55,758 bases of DNA from the NCBI GenBank assembly GCA_002409585.1, contig DHNP01000008.1:13844-69601 (forward strand), given 5' to 3'. This stretch comes from Ruminococcaceae bacterium UBA5413 (GTDB lineage: Bacteria > Bacillota > Clostridia > Oscillospirales > Acutalibacteraceae). A program made the translations under genes and the position numbers. Below are positions 8,614 through 16,802 of the stretch, one piece after another; position 1 is the first letter of the stretch; each line of letters begins with the position of its first letter. The notes under the pieces were generated by a model that ran no database searches, was not told the origin of the DNA, and saw only the letters and a list, made by a program, of their open reading frames with translations.

Positions 8614-8645
8614 GGCTCGACATACTCGAGGCTCGACATACTCGG
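8614..8645. repeat. Perfect-phase tandem repeat of a 16-bp unit at the edge of a foreign-looking block
   Basis: GGCTCGACATACTCGA is followed immediately by GGCTCGACATACTCGG: two copies with one mismatch. It sits 31 bp after nfnB and 2 bp before the stop of the VWA gene, where codon use changes. Confidence 0.8.
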
Positions 8646-8647
8646 AT

Positions 8648-10375
8648 TTACGACAGCAAAGCAATATTATCTTGCAGAAGTTTCCCGACAGCTTTTGAAA
8701 TTTCGTCTGTTTTATGTATTCGAACGAAACCATCGGAATAAATTTTTTCTGCATTCCGCACTTCGCTGTCCTCCCCAAGAAAAACTGCTGAAATACGTAC
8801 TCCGCCTGCTTTCAGGTTTTTTACCGCCCGTGCGGTCTCTGCAATTCCCGCACTGCCTGAGTAATCCATTGGAAACGGCCGGCCGCTGCTTGGCTGTAGC
8901 GGTTCCGAGTCATTCGGGTTGGCATCCGTTAGGACAAGAAGAAACCGGCTGCTGGTTTCAGAATCTTTTAGGCGGATTTCAGCCGCTTTCATGGCAAGGC
9001 CGTCGCGGTTCCACCCCGCAGAAAAATACCGGAAAACGCCGCGGGAATTTTCTTCACGGTAGCTTTTTAAAACCTGAAAAACCGTGAACCCCCGAAAAGT
9101 CCGGAAAGCGTCGACCTCTACCGGTATACGGCATAGCCTCAGACTTTCAGAGATCATATATGCCTGCGATGCGATGGTTTCCTGTGCCCCAAGCCGCGAC
9201 GCCGACGCATCCAGCAGCAGGAGAACAGAAATATTTGGCTGTGGCTCCGGAACACAGCGTTCGAAGATGCGGCTACTGTGCAGTACCGGTGCACGCCAGA
9301 CACTGCTGCTGTTTAAACGGCCGGAGCGCGCCGCGATGGACGCGGGTTCGGAATGTTGGTTGACGGTATTTAAAATTTGGGTTTTCAATTCACGGATGGT
9401 TGACTGGTTGCGGTCCCGGTATGCCTGGTAAAAAGCAAGATTTTTTTGGTACTGTTTTTCGGCATCCTGCGCCATCCCTTTGGCTTCCGGCGTTTTCGCC
9501 GACCGGCTGTCCGGCACACCGCGGGCATACCATAAATGGCAGCCTCGGTCGCCCTCTGTACACAGGTTATGTTCCAAAAGAATGCGTTCGGCTTGGTGGT
9601 AAAGTGACTGGCCAAAACATGACTCAATCGTGTTTTGGTCCGCAGCTTCATGCCTCCGGGCAAGGCCCTTGCTGTGGTAAGCTCCGCTGCCTTCTCCGGC
9701 ATGAGAGGATGGAAGATTCAAGAAATTGGTCCGGGAAATTTCACAGTTGGAAAAGCGCGATAACATACGCGCCAGAACCCCTCTAAAATGGAAAGTAAAT
9801 TCCTCCGGATAACCGGTGAAATGCGAGAAAAGGAAATCCTCCTGAAAAATGGAACGCATGGTGGCAATCAGGCCGTCTGTGTCCAAAGTTCCGCCTGCCC
9901 GCAGTTTCTTCGAAATGCGTTTTTCGCGGGGAGAAAGCACCGGACTTTTCCGTCCCAGGACAAGCGCCCACCGGTCGGAAAGCAGGCTATAGAGAAGATT
10001 GTTTTTTGCCATCCATTCCTGACGCGACATAGTCGTCTCTTCCTCAAAAAAAGCCCGTGCGTGCTTTTCCCTCATGACTTTCAGTGCCGGACGGCGCGGC
10101 AGTTCTTTTTCATAAAGAGAATTTTCCAGGGCAAGCCATGTAATATTGTCAAAAACTTTCCGGTGTATAGTGCCGGAATAGCTTTTAAAAAACTTTAAGA
10201 GCTTTTCCGAGTCAAACCATTTATCAGAAAGGCCGATAATGAAGTCGAGGTAATACTCCGGTTCTCCATGCGGGTTAAATGCGACAAACGGGGGGGCATA
10301 GTCATAGTTCCCTGCGGCGTCCCATATGATATTAAGTGCCCGCCGCTGTACGGTGGTGTAAAGATATTTTTTCAT
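8648..10375 (-). CDS. VWA domain protein, NorD/CbbO-like partner of MoxR ATPase
   Basis: A 575-residue protein with a C-terminal von Willebrand A domain from about residue 385. It has LLLLDASASRLG, a DxSxS metal-binding (MIDAS) motif, and LVLTDANPNDSE supplying the distal Asp. The end resembles NorD (nitric oxide reductase activation) and CbbO (Rubisco activation). The N-terminal 380 residues have no motif I recognise. It follows the MoxR ATPase gene by 6 bp, so the two probably act together as a metal-enzyme or complex-assembly chaperone. The client is unknown. No clear ribosome binding site is seen, so translation may be coupled. Isoleucine codons are mainly ATT/ATC, unlike the flanks. Confidence 0.75.
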   Translation of the reverse strand: MKKYLYTTVQRRALNIIWDAAGNYDYAPPFVAFNPHGEPEYYLDFIIGLSDKWFDSEKLLKFFKSYSGTIHRKVFDNITWLALENSLYEKELPRRPALKVMREKHARAFFEEETTMSRQEWMAKNNLLYSLLSDRWALVLGRKSPVLSPREKRISKKLRAGGTLDTDGLIATMRSIFQEDFLFSHFTGYPEEFTFHFRGVLARMLSRFSNCEISRTNFLNLPSSHAGEGSGAYHSKGLARRHEAADQNTIESCFGQSLYHQAERILLEHNLCTEGDRGCHLWYARGVPDSRSAKTPEAKGMAQDAEKQYQKNLAFYQAYRDRNQSTIRELKTQILNTVNQHSEPASIAARSGRLNSSSVWRAPVLHSSRIFERCVPEPQPNISVLLLLDASASRLGAQETIASQAYMISESLRLCRIPVEVDAFRTFRGFTVFQVLKSYREENSRGVFRYFSAGWNRDGLAMKAAEIRLKDSETSSRFLLVLTDANPNDSEPLQPSSGRPFPMDYSGSAGIAETARAVKNLKAGGVRISAVFLGEDSEVRNAEKIYSDGFVRIHKTDEISKAVGKLLQDNIALLS

Positions 10376-10381
10376 CTGCGT

Positions 10382-11281
10382 TCACCCAAACAGGCTCCGG
10401 CTCTCCAACGTTTCGGGTATCCGTGACTGGATGACATCGTCAATCAGCCGGCGTTCACAAGAGTCAAACGATTTATTTGTAATACCCATCTCCAACGCTT
10501 CCGAGGGTGCGAGTCCGTTTTGCATTAACCGGATCGCATCCAGGAAACCACGCAGATCCACGGCGTGCTGGGAAATTTCAGCTGCTTCCACTTTTTTTCT
10601 AAGGTCTTCAAAAAGAAGTGCAAACTGCTCCATCCATTTTGGCTTTAGGGATGGGAACGTATAAAGCAGGAGCCTTTCCAGGTTCTCCATGCTGATCTGC
10701 GGCATACTGATAATGACAAACCGTGACGCCAGCGCTTCGTTCAGCTCGCGCGTGCCGGCGTAACCATAATTCATAGTAGCAAGAAAGCGCGTGGCAGGGT
10801 TAACGTCAATGGAACCGTATCCTGGAATGCTGATGGTATGCCTGTAATCCAAAATTTCATGCAGAACAACCAAGGCTTCATTTTTCGCCATATTGATTTC
10901 ATCCAAAATGCCGAATCCTCCATTTTCCGCACATAGCACAACCGGACCTTTTCGAAAGACGACTTTGCTTCCATCAAAGGTGTCAGTGCCAATCAAGTAG
11001 GAAGCGTCAATATTAATATGAAACGAAATGTCCCAACTGGGGCGATTGAAAACATAAGCAAGATTTTCGGCCAAAACATTTTTCCCCGTGGCCTTCGGTC
11101 CTTCCAAAAGCAGGTTGGCGCCGCTCAAGACGGCACTAATAGCTTCTTCCCATATTTTTCTTCCATAGTATGGGTATTTGGGACGTACGGCGTCTGCGTT
11201 GGAAGGATATTTTTTTTTGTAAGCGGCAATGCCTTCCAGCAGCTGCTTGGAAATATGTTCCTCTGTAAGGAAATCAGCCAT
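10382..11281 (-). CDS. MoxR-family AAA+ ATPase (NorQ/CbbQ-like)
   Basis: A 299-residue single AAA+ module. The Walker A region reads LLEGPKATGKNVLAENLA, where Asn replaces the usual Thr/Ser after the P-loop Lys. Walker B is GFGILDEINMAKNEAL, and the sensor 1 region is TRFLATMNYGYAGTRELN. A C-terminal helical lid follows. MoxR ATPases with an adjacent VWA gene remodel or insert metal cofactors into client enzymes. The ATG has AAGGGG about 8 nt upstream. It is the first gene of a two-gene unit with the VWA protein and is divergent from the CstA gene over 285 bp. No obvious metalloenzyme client is encoded nearby. Confidence 0.82.
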   Translation of the reverse strand: MADFLTEEHISKQLLEGIAAYKKKYPSNADAVRPKYPYYGRKIWEEAISAVLSGANLLLEGPKATGKNVLAENLAYVFNRPSWDISFHINIDASYLIGTDTFDGSKVVFRKGPVVLCAENGGFGILDEINMAKNEALVVLHEILDYRHTISIPGYGSIDVNPATRFLATMNYGYAGTRELNEALASRFVIISMPQISMENLERLLLYTFPSLKPKWMEQFALLFEDLRKKVEAAEISQHAVDLRGFLDAIRLMQNGLAPSEALEMGITNKSFDSCERRLIDDVIQSRIPETLESRSLFG

Positions 11282-11482
11282 TCCTTTTTCCCCTTTTCCA
11301 CTGTGCTGCTGTCCTGCAAAGCAGTGAGCAGTAAATTTCAGTCTATTTAATTATTATAGACTATCATTTTTATTTTACAAGTCTGAGCTGAAAACGGTAC
11401 ATGATATGCGTTATAGCCAAAGATTTCTTTGATATTTAACAAAATGTAGAAAATTTATATTTTATTTTATAAAAATTGTATC

Positions 11483-11492
11483 TTGTATACAA
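11483..11492. promoter_or_regulatory. Palindromic TTGTATACAA in the divergent intergenic region
   Basis: A perfect 10-bp palindrome 74 bp before the cstA-like start, in a 285-bp AT-rich region between divergent genes (11282-11566). It resembles half-site spacing of GntR/FadR-type operators, but no regulator gene is adjacent. Weak support. Confidence 0.25.
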
Positions 11493-11566
11493 ATGATAAT
11501 TGTGCGATAATTATATTTGGTAATATAAAAAAAGGCATAATTAAAAAGAGAGGGGAATAGGAACTC

Positions 11567-13084
11567 ATGATAAGTTTTTTTATCTGCCTGGCAATTCTAA
11601 TCGGAGGCTATTTCACTTACGGTAAACTTGTTGAAAAGGTTTTTGAACCGGACGACCGTGAAACACCTGCCGTTAAAATCAATGACGGCGTGGACTATGT
11701 CGTTCTCCCGAAATGGAAGCTGTTCTTGGTACAGCTACTGAACATAGCTGGGCTGGGGCCGATTTTCGGCGCCATGCAGGGCGCCCTTTGGGGGCCGGTC
11801 GTTTTTCTGTGGATTACGTTCGGCACAGTGTTCGCGGGCGGTGTCCACGACTATTTCTCCGGTATGACCAGCGAGCGGAACAACGGCGCATCCATTTCGG
11901 AAGTCACCGGGATCTACCTTGGCAACGGGATGAAAAACCTGATGCGTGTCTTTTCCGTGGTGCTACTCATAATGGTTGGCACGGTGTTTGCCGTAGGGCC
12001 GGCCGGGCTGATTGTCACATTGTTTCAAAAGGGCGGCGTAACCGGGATTTTGGCAAACGTTACGTTTTGGTTCTGCATCATCATAGCGTATTACTTCTTG
12101 GCAACATTTCTGTCCATTGACAAAATTATCGGGAAGATTTATCCGTTCTTCGGCATTTGCCTCATTGTAATGGCGTTGGGCGTAGGCATTGGCGTTATAG
12201 TAAAGCCGGAGTTTCAGATTCCGGAAATTTGGAGCCATCTGTACAATATGCATCCGGATAACACCCCTATTTGGTCGACCATGTTTATCACCGTCGCGTG
12301 CGGTGCCATTTCCGGATTCCACTCCACACAGTCCCCGCTGATGGCGCGCTGCATTAAGAGCGAAAAGCAAGGGCACTTTGTCTTTTACGGTGCCATGGTA
12401 GCAGAAGGTGTCATTGCTTTGATTTGGGCGGCGGCAGGCTGCTCCATCTACCAAGTGACCAACGGACTCAACATCGGACTGAAGTCAGTTCTGGCAAATG
12501 GGCAGTCGGCGGCCATTTACGATGTCTGCTCCAAGACAATGGGCGGTGTCGGTATTGTGCTCGCTATGATCGGCGTGATTGTATGCCCGATTACATCAGG
12601 CGACACGGCATTCCGTTCCGCAAGGCTGACGCTTTCCGACTGGTTTAAGTTCGACCAAAAGAAGTACACCCACCGTCTTGCACTCTGCATCCCAGTGCTT
12701 GGTGCAGGGTTTACCATTGGGTTCCTCAACTGCATCAATGTGCTGAGTTACGCCGTCGTTTGGAGGTACTTCAGCTGGACAAACCAAACCCTTGCCATGA
12801 TTGTCCTGTGGGCGGCTTCCATGTACTTATATTACATGAAGAAAAATTACTGGATTACAGTTGTCCCGGCAACTTTCATGAGCGCTGTTTCCATGACATA
12901 CTTCTTCCAGGCGAAGGAATGTCTGCATTTGAGTAACACCATCGCGTATCCAGCGGGGATTATTCTCGCGGCGGCATTCCTCACTATTTTTATCTACTGG
13001 GTAAATGTCCGGAAGCCACAGCAGCCGCATTATGATACAGTTAAAAAAGCAGTGGAGCCAAAAGCAGCCGCTGCGGAAAAATAA
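11567..13084 (+). CDS. cstA: CstA-family carbon starvation / peptide-pyruvate transporter
   Basis: A 505-residue polytopic membrane protein with at least twelve hydrophobic segments. Family signatures include LLNIAGLGPIFGAMQGALWG, GGVHDYFSGMTSERNNG and CGAISGFHSTQSPLMARC, given here in short form. CstA proteins import peptides or pyruvate as carbon sources under starvation. It lacks the long C-terminal extension of E. coli CstA (about 700 residues) and fits the shorter clostridial type. GAGGGG lies about 11 nt before the ATG. Codon choice (ATT/ATC, TTG) matches the neighbouring MoxR/VWA genes and differs from the rest of the window. The substrate cannot be fixed from sequence. Confidence 0.87.
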   Translation: MISFFICLAILIGGYFTYGKLVEKVFEPDDRETPAVKINDGVDYVVLPKWKLFLVQLLNIAGLGPIFGAMQGALWGPVVFLWITFGTVFAGGVHDYFSGMTSERNNGASISEVTGIYLGNGMKNLMRVFSVVLLIMVGTVFAVGPAGLIVTLFQKGGVTGILANVTFWFCIIIAYYFLATFLSIDKIIGKIYPFFGICLIVMALGVGIGVIVKPEFQIPEIWSHLYNMHPDNTPIWSTMFITVACGAISGFHSTQSPLMARCIKSEKQGHFVFYGAMVAEGVIALIWAAAGCSIYQVTNGLNIGLKSVLANGQSAAIYDVCSKTMGGVGIVLAMIGVIVCPITSGDTAFRSARLTLSDWFKFDQKKYTHRLALCIPVLGAGFTIGFLNCINVLSYAVVWRYFSWTNQTLAMIVLWAASMYLYYMKKNYWITVVPATFMSAVSMTYFFQAKECLHLSNTIAYPAGIILAAAFLTIFIYWVNVRKPQQPHYDTVKKAVEPKAAAAEK

Positions 13085-13112
13085 CGGAACTGCTGACTGG
13101 TGGAAATGAAAA

Positions 13113-13150
13113 AGCACAGGAACTGTTGGCAGCTCCTGTGCTACTTATTT
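13113..13150 (+). terminator. Terminator-like hairpin after the CstA gene
   Basis: AGCACAGGA (13113-13121) pairs with TCCTGTGCT (13134-13142), with an inner CTG/CAG extension, then ACTTATTT. The U-tract is interrupted. Confidence 0.6.
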
Positions 13151-13260
13151 ACTGTGTAAGAGAGCATCATGCCATGCCTGCATGAAGAAAAAGTATGCTA
13201 TAATAGAATAAATGAAAAACGTTTTCTGAATTTAACTGGATTTTGCTGGAAGTGAGAAAA

Positions 13261-14280
13261 ATGGGTTTTTATTTTAAACCGAAACCACTCGGGGAAAAGC
13301 AGCTGAATAATGATACGCTGCGGGAAGACAAACAGGCCTGCGCACGTTTTGGGCCATGCGGAGTAGGGAAAAAAGCGCTTTATTTAAACAGCTTTTACAT
13401 CGACCGGAAATATTACATACCGGCGGGATCTGTAACACGTGTCTATAAGCGCATTGCCATGTCTAAAGGCGGCTTTACAGGCCGCGGAATTTTCAGCACC
13501 ATGCCTTATCTCGTTGTGGAGTACGATAACGGCAGAGTAAAGCAGTGCAATTTTAAATATGAGCAATCCGTCGACCGCATGATTGACTTTATCAAAAAAA
13601 ATTTTCCCAATATCAAAACACTTTCCGCGCAGGGAGAGCTTACACTGGAACGGGAGCGCCTCCGGGACGAGTCCAGAAAAAAGAAAGACCTTTCCGAAAC
13701 GGCCCAGACTTCTCTTCACCGCCTGGAAAATGCACTGGCGTTTTTGGAAAAACGGCCGGAACTTTCAAAGGAGCTTTCCCTTGCCAGCAAGGCAAAACGG
13801 GAGCATGAAATTTCGCACCCGGCTTATTTTTGGTTTTCAGTGATTATCATGGTTATCGGCGTACTGATGGCCTGTCTCGGTGGCGCTTATATGATTCAGA
13901 ACAAAGGCAGCTTCGGCATCTATTTTCTCTTTGGCGGCCTAACAATGATTTTCATTTTTGCAGGCATTATGGCCGCTCCGACGGCACACAGGAATAAACG
14001 CGATGTTACGGCGCGGCTTGAAAAGGCGCGGAACGATATGGCAGATTACCTGAGATGGTATGGCAGCCATTTTCCGTTGCCTGCTAAGTACGCACATCCT
14101 GCAGCCCTTCAGCGTATGATTCGCTCCATTGAAGAGGGGCGCAGTGAAACCGTGGAAGAAGCATTTACATGCCTCAAGGCAGACCTTCAAAAATTGAATT
14201 CCAGCGTCCAGGTATCTAAGCAGGAATATGATGAGGTGGTCGCCATAAAGCCGATGTTTCTGTTGGAAAACTACGAATAA
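13261..14280 (+). CDS. Unknown membrane protein with N-terminal beta-rich domain and two transmembrane helices
   Basis: I do not recognise this family. A start at ATG 13261 is preferred, with GGAAGTGAG close upstream; TTG 13243 is an alternative. The product is 339 residues. Residues about 10-115 form a soluble region rich in aromatic beta-strand pattern, possibly PH-like. Residues 120-180 are charged and coiled-coil-like (ERERLRDESRKKKDLSE). Two transmembrane helices follow (FWFSVIIMVIGVLMACLG and YFLFGGLTMIFIFAGIM), then a charged cytosolic tail of about 95 residues. No signal peptide or catalytic motif is seen. It shares the ATT/ATC codon bias of the block and may be a membrane-anchored scaffold. 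Confidence 0.7.
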   Translation: MGFYFKPKPLGEKQLNNDTLREDKQACARFGPCGVGKKALYLNSFYIDRKYYIPAGSVTRVYKRIAMSKGGFTGRGIFSTMPYLVVEYDNGRVKQCNFKYEQSVDRMIDFIKKNFPNIKTLSAQGELTLERERLRDESRKKKDLSETAQTSLHRLENALAFLEKRPELSKELSLASKAKREHEISHPAYFWFSVIIMVIGVLMACLGGAYMIQNKGSFGIYFLFGGLTMIFIFAGIMAAPTAHRNKRDVTARLEKARNDMADYLRWYGSHFPLPAKYAHPAALQRMIRSIEEGRSETVEEAFTCLKADLQKLNSSVQVSKQEYDEVVAIKPMFLLENYE

Positions 14281-14318
14281 TAACAAATTTCAGCCTTTTT
14301 CTTACAAAATATATGCGA

Positions 14319-14355
14319 AATCCCGCCGGACGCGAAAATCCGGCGGGATTGTTTT
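14319..14355 (+). terminator. Strong terminator closing the foreign-looking block
   Basis: AATCCCGCCGGA (14319-14330) pairs perfectly over 12 bp with TCCGGCGGGATT (14339-14350), then GTTTTA. Between here and 14496 I see no gene or clear signal. Confidence 0.8.
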
Positions 14356-14496
14356 ATAGCTAAAATTCTTATAAGTAATATAAAGTTCCAGATATGAAAT
14401 TTACCTGCCCTGCCGATGGCCGGAATAAATTATATATCATGTATGATAAAGACACGTTTTTACTGTATCTAACTCAGGAATTATTTTAAAAAAAGG

Positions 14497-14649
14497 CTAT
14501 GCCCTCATCTTCTTATGTACTATTAAGGCGGTTAAAATTACAGCAGCAGCAGCAGCTAAAGCAATGGGCAGCCACGGGAATGTGTAAGAAACGGCAATGG
14601 ACGCGGGGCCGTCGGCACCGCCTATTATGCCTATTGAAGCAGTAATCAA
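14497..14649 (-). CDS. 50-residue membrane microprotein with a sodium-pump decarboxylase beta-subunit motif
   Basis: A TTG start with GGAGG about 8 nt upstream opens a 50-codon frame. It begins (M)ITASIGIIGGADGPASIAV, then has a hydrophobic helix PWLPIALAAAAAVILTALIV and ends HKKMRA. The SIGIIGGADGP motif is characteristic of the beta subunit (OadB/MmdB/GcdB) of Na+-translocating decarboxylases, where it lies in the membrane core of a protein of about 370 residues. Here it stands alone with one membrane helix. Such short products are sometimes annotated as decarboxylase beta subunits in Firmicutes. Function is unknown. It lies 82 bp downstream of the nudix gene on the same strand and may be cotranscribed. 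Confidence 0.7.
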   Translation of the reverse strand: MITASIGIIGGADGPASIAVSYTFPWLPIALAAAAAVILTALIVHKKMRA

Positions 14650-14731
14650 AATTGCACCTCCGCAGATCCTAAGCAGTGGTTTAAAAAGCCCTCAAACATA
14701 AAGCGCCGCGCTGTAAATTACAGGAGCATGC

Positions 14732-15277
14732 TCACAGCCGGCCGTTTTTGACAAGTTCAGCGGCCTTAAGTACAAGTATCTGCGTTTTAGCGTCGGGTAT
14801 TTCGCCTGACATAACCATTTCGGCCGCTTTTTCAAGCGGTATTTTTTCTGGTTCAAGGAATTCGCCGTCGTCAAGGTCAAGCTCGCCGTAGGATTTCACC
14901 CTGCACGCATAAAGATAGATTATCTCATTTGTATAACCGGTAGACGGGTACATACACCCTAAGTCAATGTAGTTTTCACCCAGCGCTCCGGTTTCCTCCC
15001 TTAGCTCGCGCTTGCCGGCCTCAAACGGGTCTTCGCCGCTCTCGAGCTTTCCCGCAGGCGCTTCAAGCACCGTCCCGCGGTACGGGTAACGGTACTGGCG
15101 TACAAAAAGCATGCGGTTTTCGGGCGTAAGGGCGGCAATGCTTACCCCGCCGCGGTGGTCTACACATTCCCTTGTAACGGTTTTGCCGTTTATGAGACGG
15201 ACTTTATCAACATGGAAATCGAGTATGCGGCCCTTGTAGATATAATCCTGCGTTAACGTTTTCTCGTCAAGCTTCAT
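14732..15277 (-). CDS. NUDIX hydrolase, ADP-ribose pyrophosphatase type
   Basis: A 181-residue protein when started at ATG 15277, whose ATGA overlaps the cysS stop; GGAGG lies about 6 nt upstream. The Nudix box is complete: GKLESGEDPFEAGKRELREE followed by TGAL, matching Gx5Ex7REUxEExGU. Upstream strand segments (FVRQYRYPYRGTVLEAPAGK) resemble ADP-ribose pyrophosphatases, which hydrolyse ADP-ribose to AMP and ribose 5-phosphate. Overlap with cysS implies translational coupling in the cysteine T-box operon. ADP-ribose specificity is a family inference. Confidence 0.87.
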   Translation of the reverse strand: MKLDEKTLTQDYIYKGRILDFHVDKVRLINGKTVTRECVDHRGGVSIAALTPENRMLFVRQYRYPYRGTVLEAPAGKLESGEDPFEAGKRELREETGALGENYIDLGCMYPSTGYTNEIIYLYACRVKSYGELDLDDGEFLEPEKIPLEKAAEMVMSGEIPDAKTQILVLKAAELVKNGRL

Positions 15278-16674
15278 TCTACCCTCCATTTTACTCCCTG
15301 CGGGGTGTCCTCAAGCACTACGCGGCGCGCCTTAAGCTCATCGCGTATCTTGTCGGCCTTTGCCCAGTCTTTCGCTGCGCGTGCCTGCGCGCGCTCTTCT
15401 ATGAGTTTCTCTATTTCCTCGTCAGCGTCGTTTTTACCGCGGTACAAAAGGCCAAGAACGCCTGCCAGCTCGTTGAAAAGGTTTAGGGCAAAAGTGCAGA
15501 TGTCTTTTGACGGCGGCGAAGAAATGCTTAATTTTGTATTAATATCCTTAGCAAGGTCAAAAAGTGCCGAAAGCGCGTCGGCCGTGTTAAGGTCGTCTTC
15601 CATAGCTTCTATAAATTTATCCTGGTGGCTTTCAAGGCTGCGCCTTATCTCACGCTCGCCGTCCTTAGCGCCTTCCGGCGCGTGGGCGCACAGGAATTCA
15701 AGGTTGCCGCGGCAGTTGTAAAGGCGTTCAAGCGAAGCTTTGCACTGGCCGATTATCTCCGCGCTGTAATTTATAGGCGTGCGGTAGTGCGCGGATATCA
15801 TAAGGAAGCGTATCGGCTCGTAGCCGTATTTTTCGGCGACGTCGCGGACGGTGAAAAAGTTGCCGAGCGACTTTGACATTTTTTTATTGTCTACGTTTAT
15901 ATACCCGTTGTGCATCCAGTAGTGCGCGAAGGGCACGCCGTTTGCGCACTCGCTTTGGGCTATCTCGTTTTCATGGTGGGGAAAGATAAGGTCCTGCCCG
16001 CCGCAGTGTATGTCTATGGTTTTGCCGAGGTAGCGCTTTACCATGGTTGAGCACTCTATGTGCCAGCCGGGGCGCCCTTTGCCCCACGGTGATATCCAGC
16101 TCGGCTCGCCCGGCTTTGCCCCTTTCCACAGGGCAAAGTCAAGCGGGTTTTTCTTTTCTTCTCCTACGGCTATGCGCGCACCGGACTTAAGGTCGTCTAT
16201 CGGCTGGTGCGAAAGCTTGCCGTACTCTTTGTCTTTAAGCGTGCTGAAGTAGACATCGCCGTTTTCAGCGGGGTAAGCGTAGCCTTTGTCTACCAAAGCG
16301 GATATCATGTCTATCATGCCGTCGATATTTTCAGTGGCAAGCGGGTGCACGTCGGCCGGACGCACATTGAGCCCCTTTGCATCCGACTTGTACTCCTCTA
16401 TATAACGCTGCGACACAGTAAGGTAGTCGCTGTTCTCTTCGTTTGCCTTACGTATTATCTTGTCGTCTATATCCGTAAAATTCTGTACGAAAGTAACTTT
16501 CATGCCCCTGTACTCAAGGTACCTGCGCAAAACGTCGAAAACGCATATCGGGCGCGCGTTGCCTATATGGATATAATTATAGACAGTCGGCCCGCAGGCA
16601 TAGATTTTCGCTTCCCCCGGCACTATCGGCACAAACTCTTCTTTTTTCCTTGTAAGCGTGTTGTAGATTTGCAT
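15274..16674 (-). CDS. cysS: Cysteinyl-tRNA synthetase
   Basis: A 466-residue class I synthetase charging tRNA-Cys. The HIGH motif appears as YACGPTVYNYIHIGNARP, where the Cys is a zinc ligand. KMSKSLGNF is the KMSKS loop, and HCGGQDLIFPHHENEIAQSE (ends quoted: HCGGQDL, HHENE) is typical for CysRS. The C-terminal anticodon-binding helical region is present. Length is normal. GGAGG lies about 8 nt before the ATG. It follows cysE by 128 bp on the same strand, downstream of a cysteine T-box, and overlaps the nudix gene by 4 bp. Confidence 0.97.
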   Translation of the reverse strand: MQIYNTLTRKKEEFVPIVPGEAKIYACGPTVYNYIHIGNARPICVFDVLRRYLEYRGMKVTFVQNFTDIDDKIIRKANEENSDYLTVSQRYIEEYKSDAKGLNVRPADVHPLATENIDGMIDMISALVDKGYAYPAENGDVYFSTLKDKEYGKLSHQPIDDLKSGARIAVGEEKKNPLDFALWKGAKPGEPSWISPWGKGRPGWHIECSTMVKRYLGKTIDIHCGGQDLIFPHHENEIAQSECANGVPFAHYWMHNGYINVDNKKMSKSLGNFFTVRDVAEKYGYEPIRFLMISAHYRTPINYSAEIIGQCKASLERLYNCRGNLEFLCAHAPEGAKDGEREIRRSLESHQDKFIEAMEDDLNTADALSALFDLAKDINTKLSISSPPSKDICTFALNLFNELAGVLGLLYRGKNDADEEIEKLIEERAQARAAKDWAKADKIRDELKARRVVLEDTPQGVKWRVE

Positions 16675-16802
16675 TTTTGATTCCTCCGGTCAGTATTAAT
16701 CGGGCTTTCCATTATTACGGATAATCACTGCAAGTTATGTGAAAATTATACATTACGGCAGGGGCTTTTTCAAGCCCCAAGCGGTGTTTTTACTGTGATA
16801 TG

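Noticed and set aside
11483..11492. TTGTATACAA as a confident GntR-type operator
   Set aside because: A 10-bp palindrome in AT-rich DNA can occur by chance and no regulator gene is adjacent. It is listed only at low confidence.
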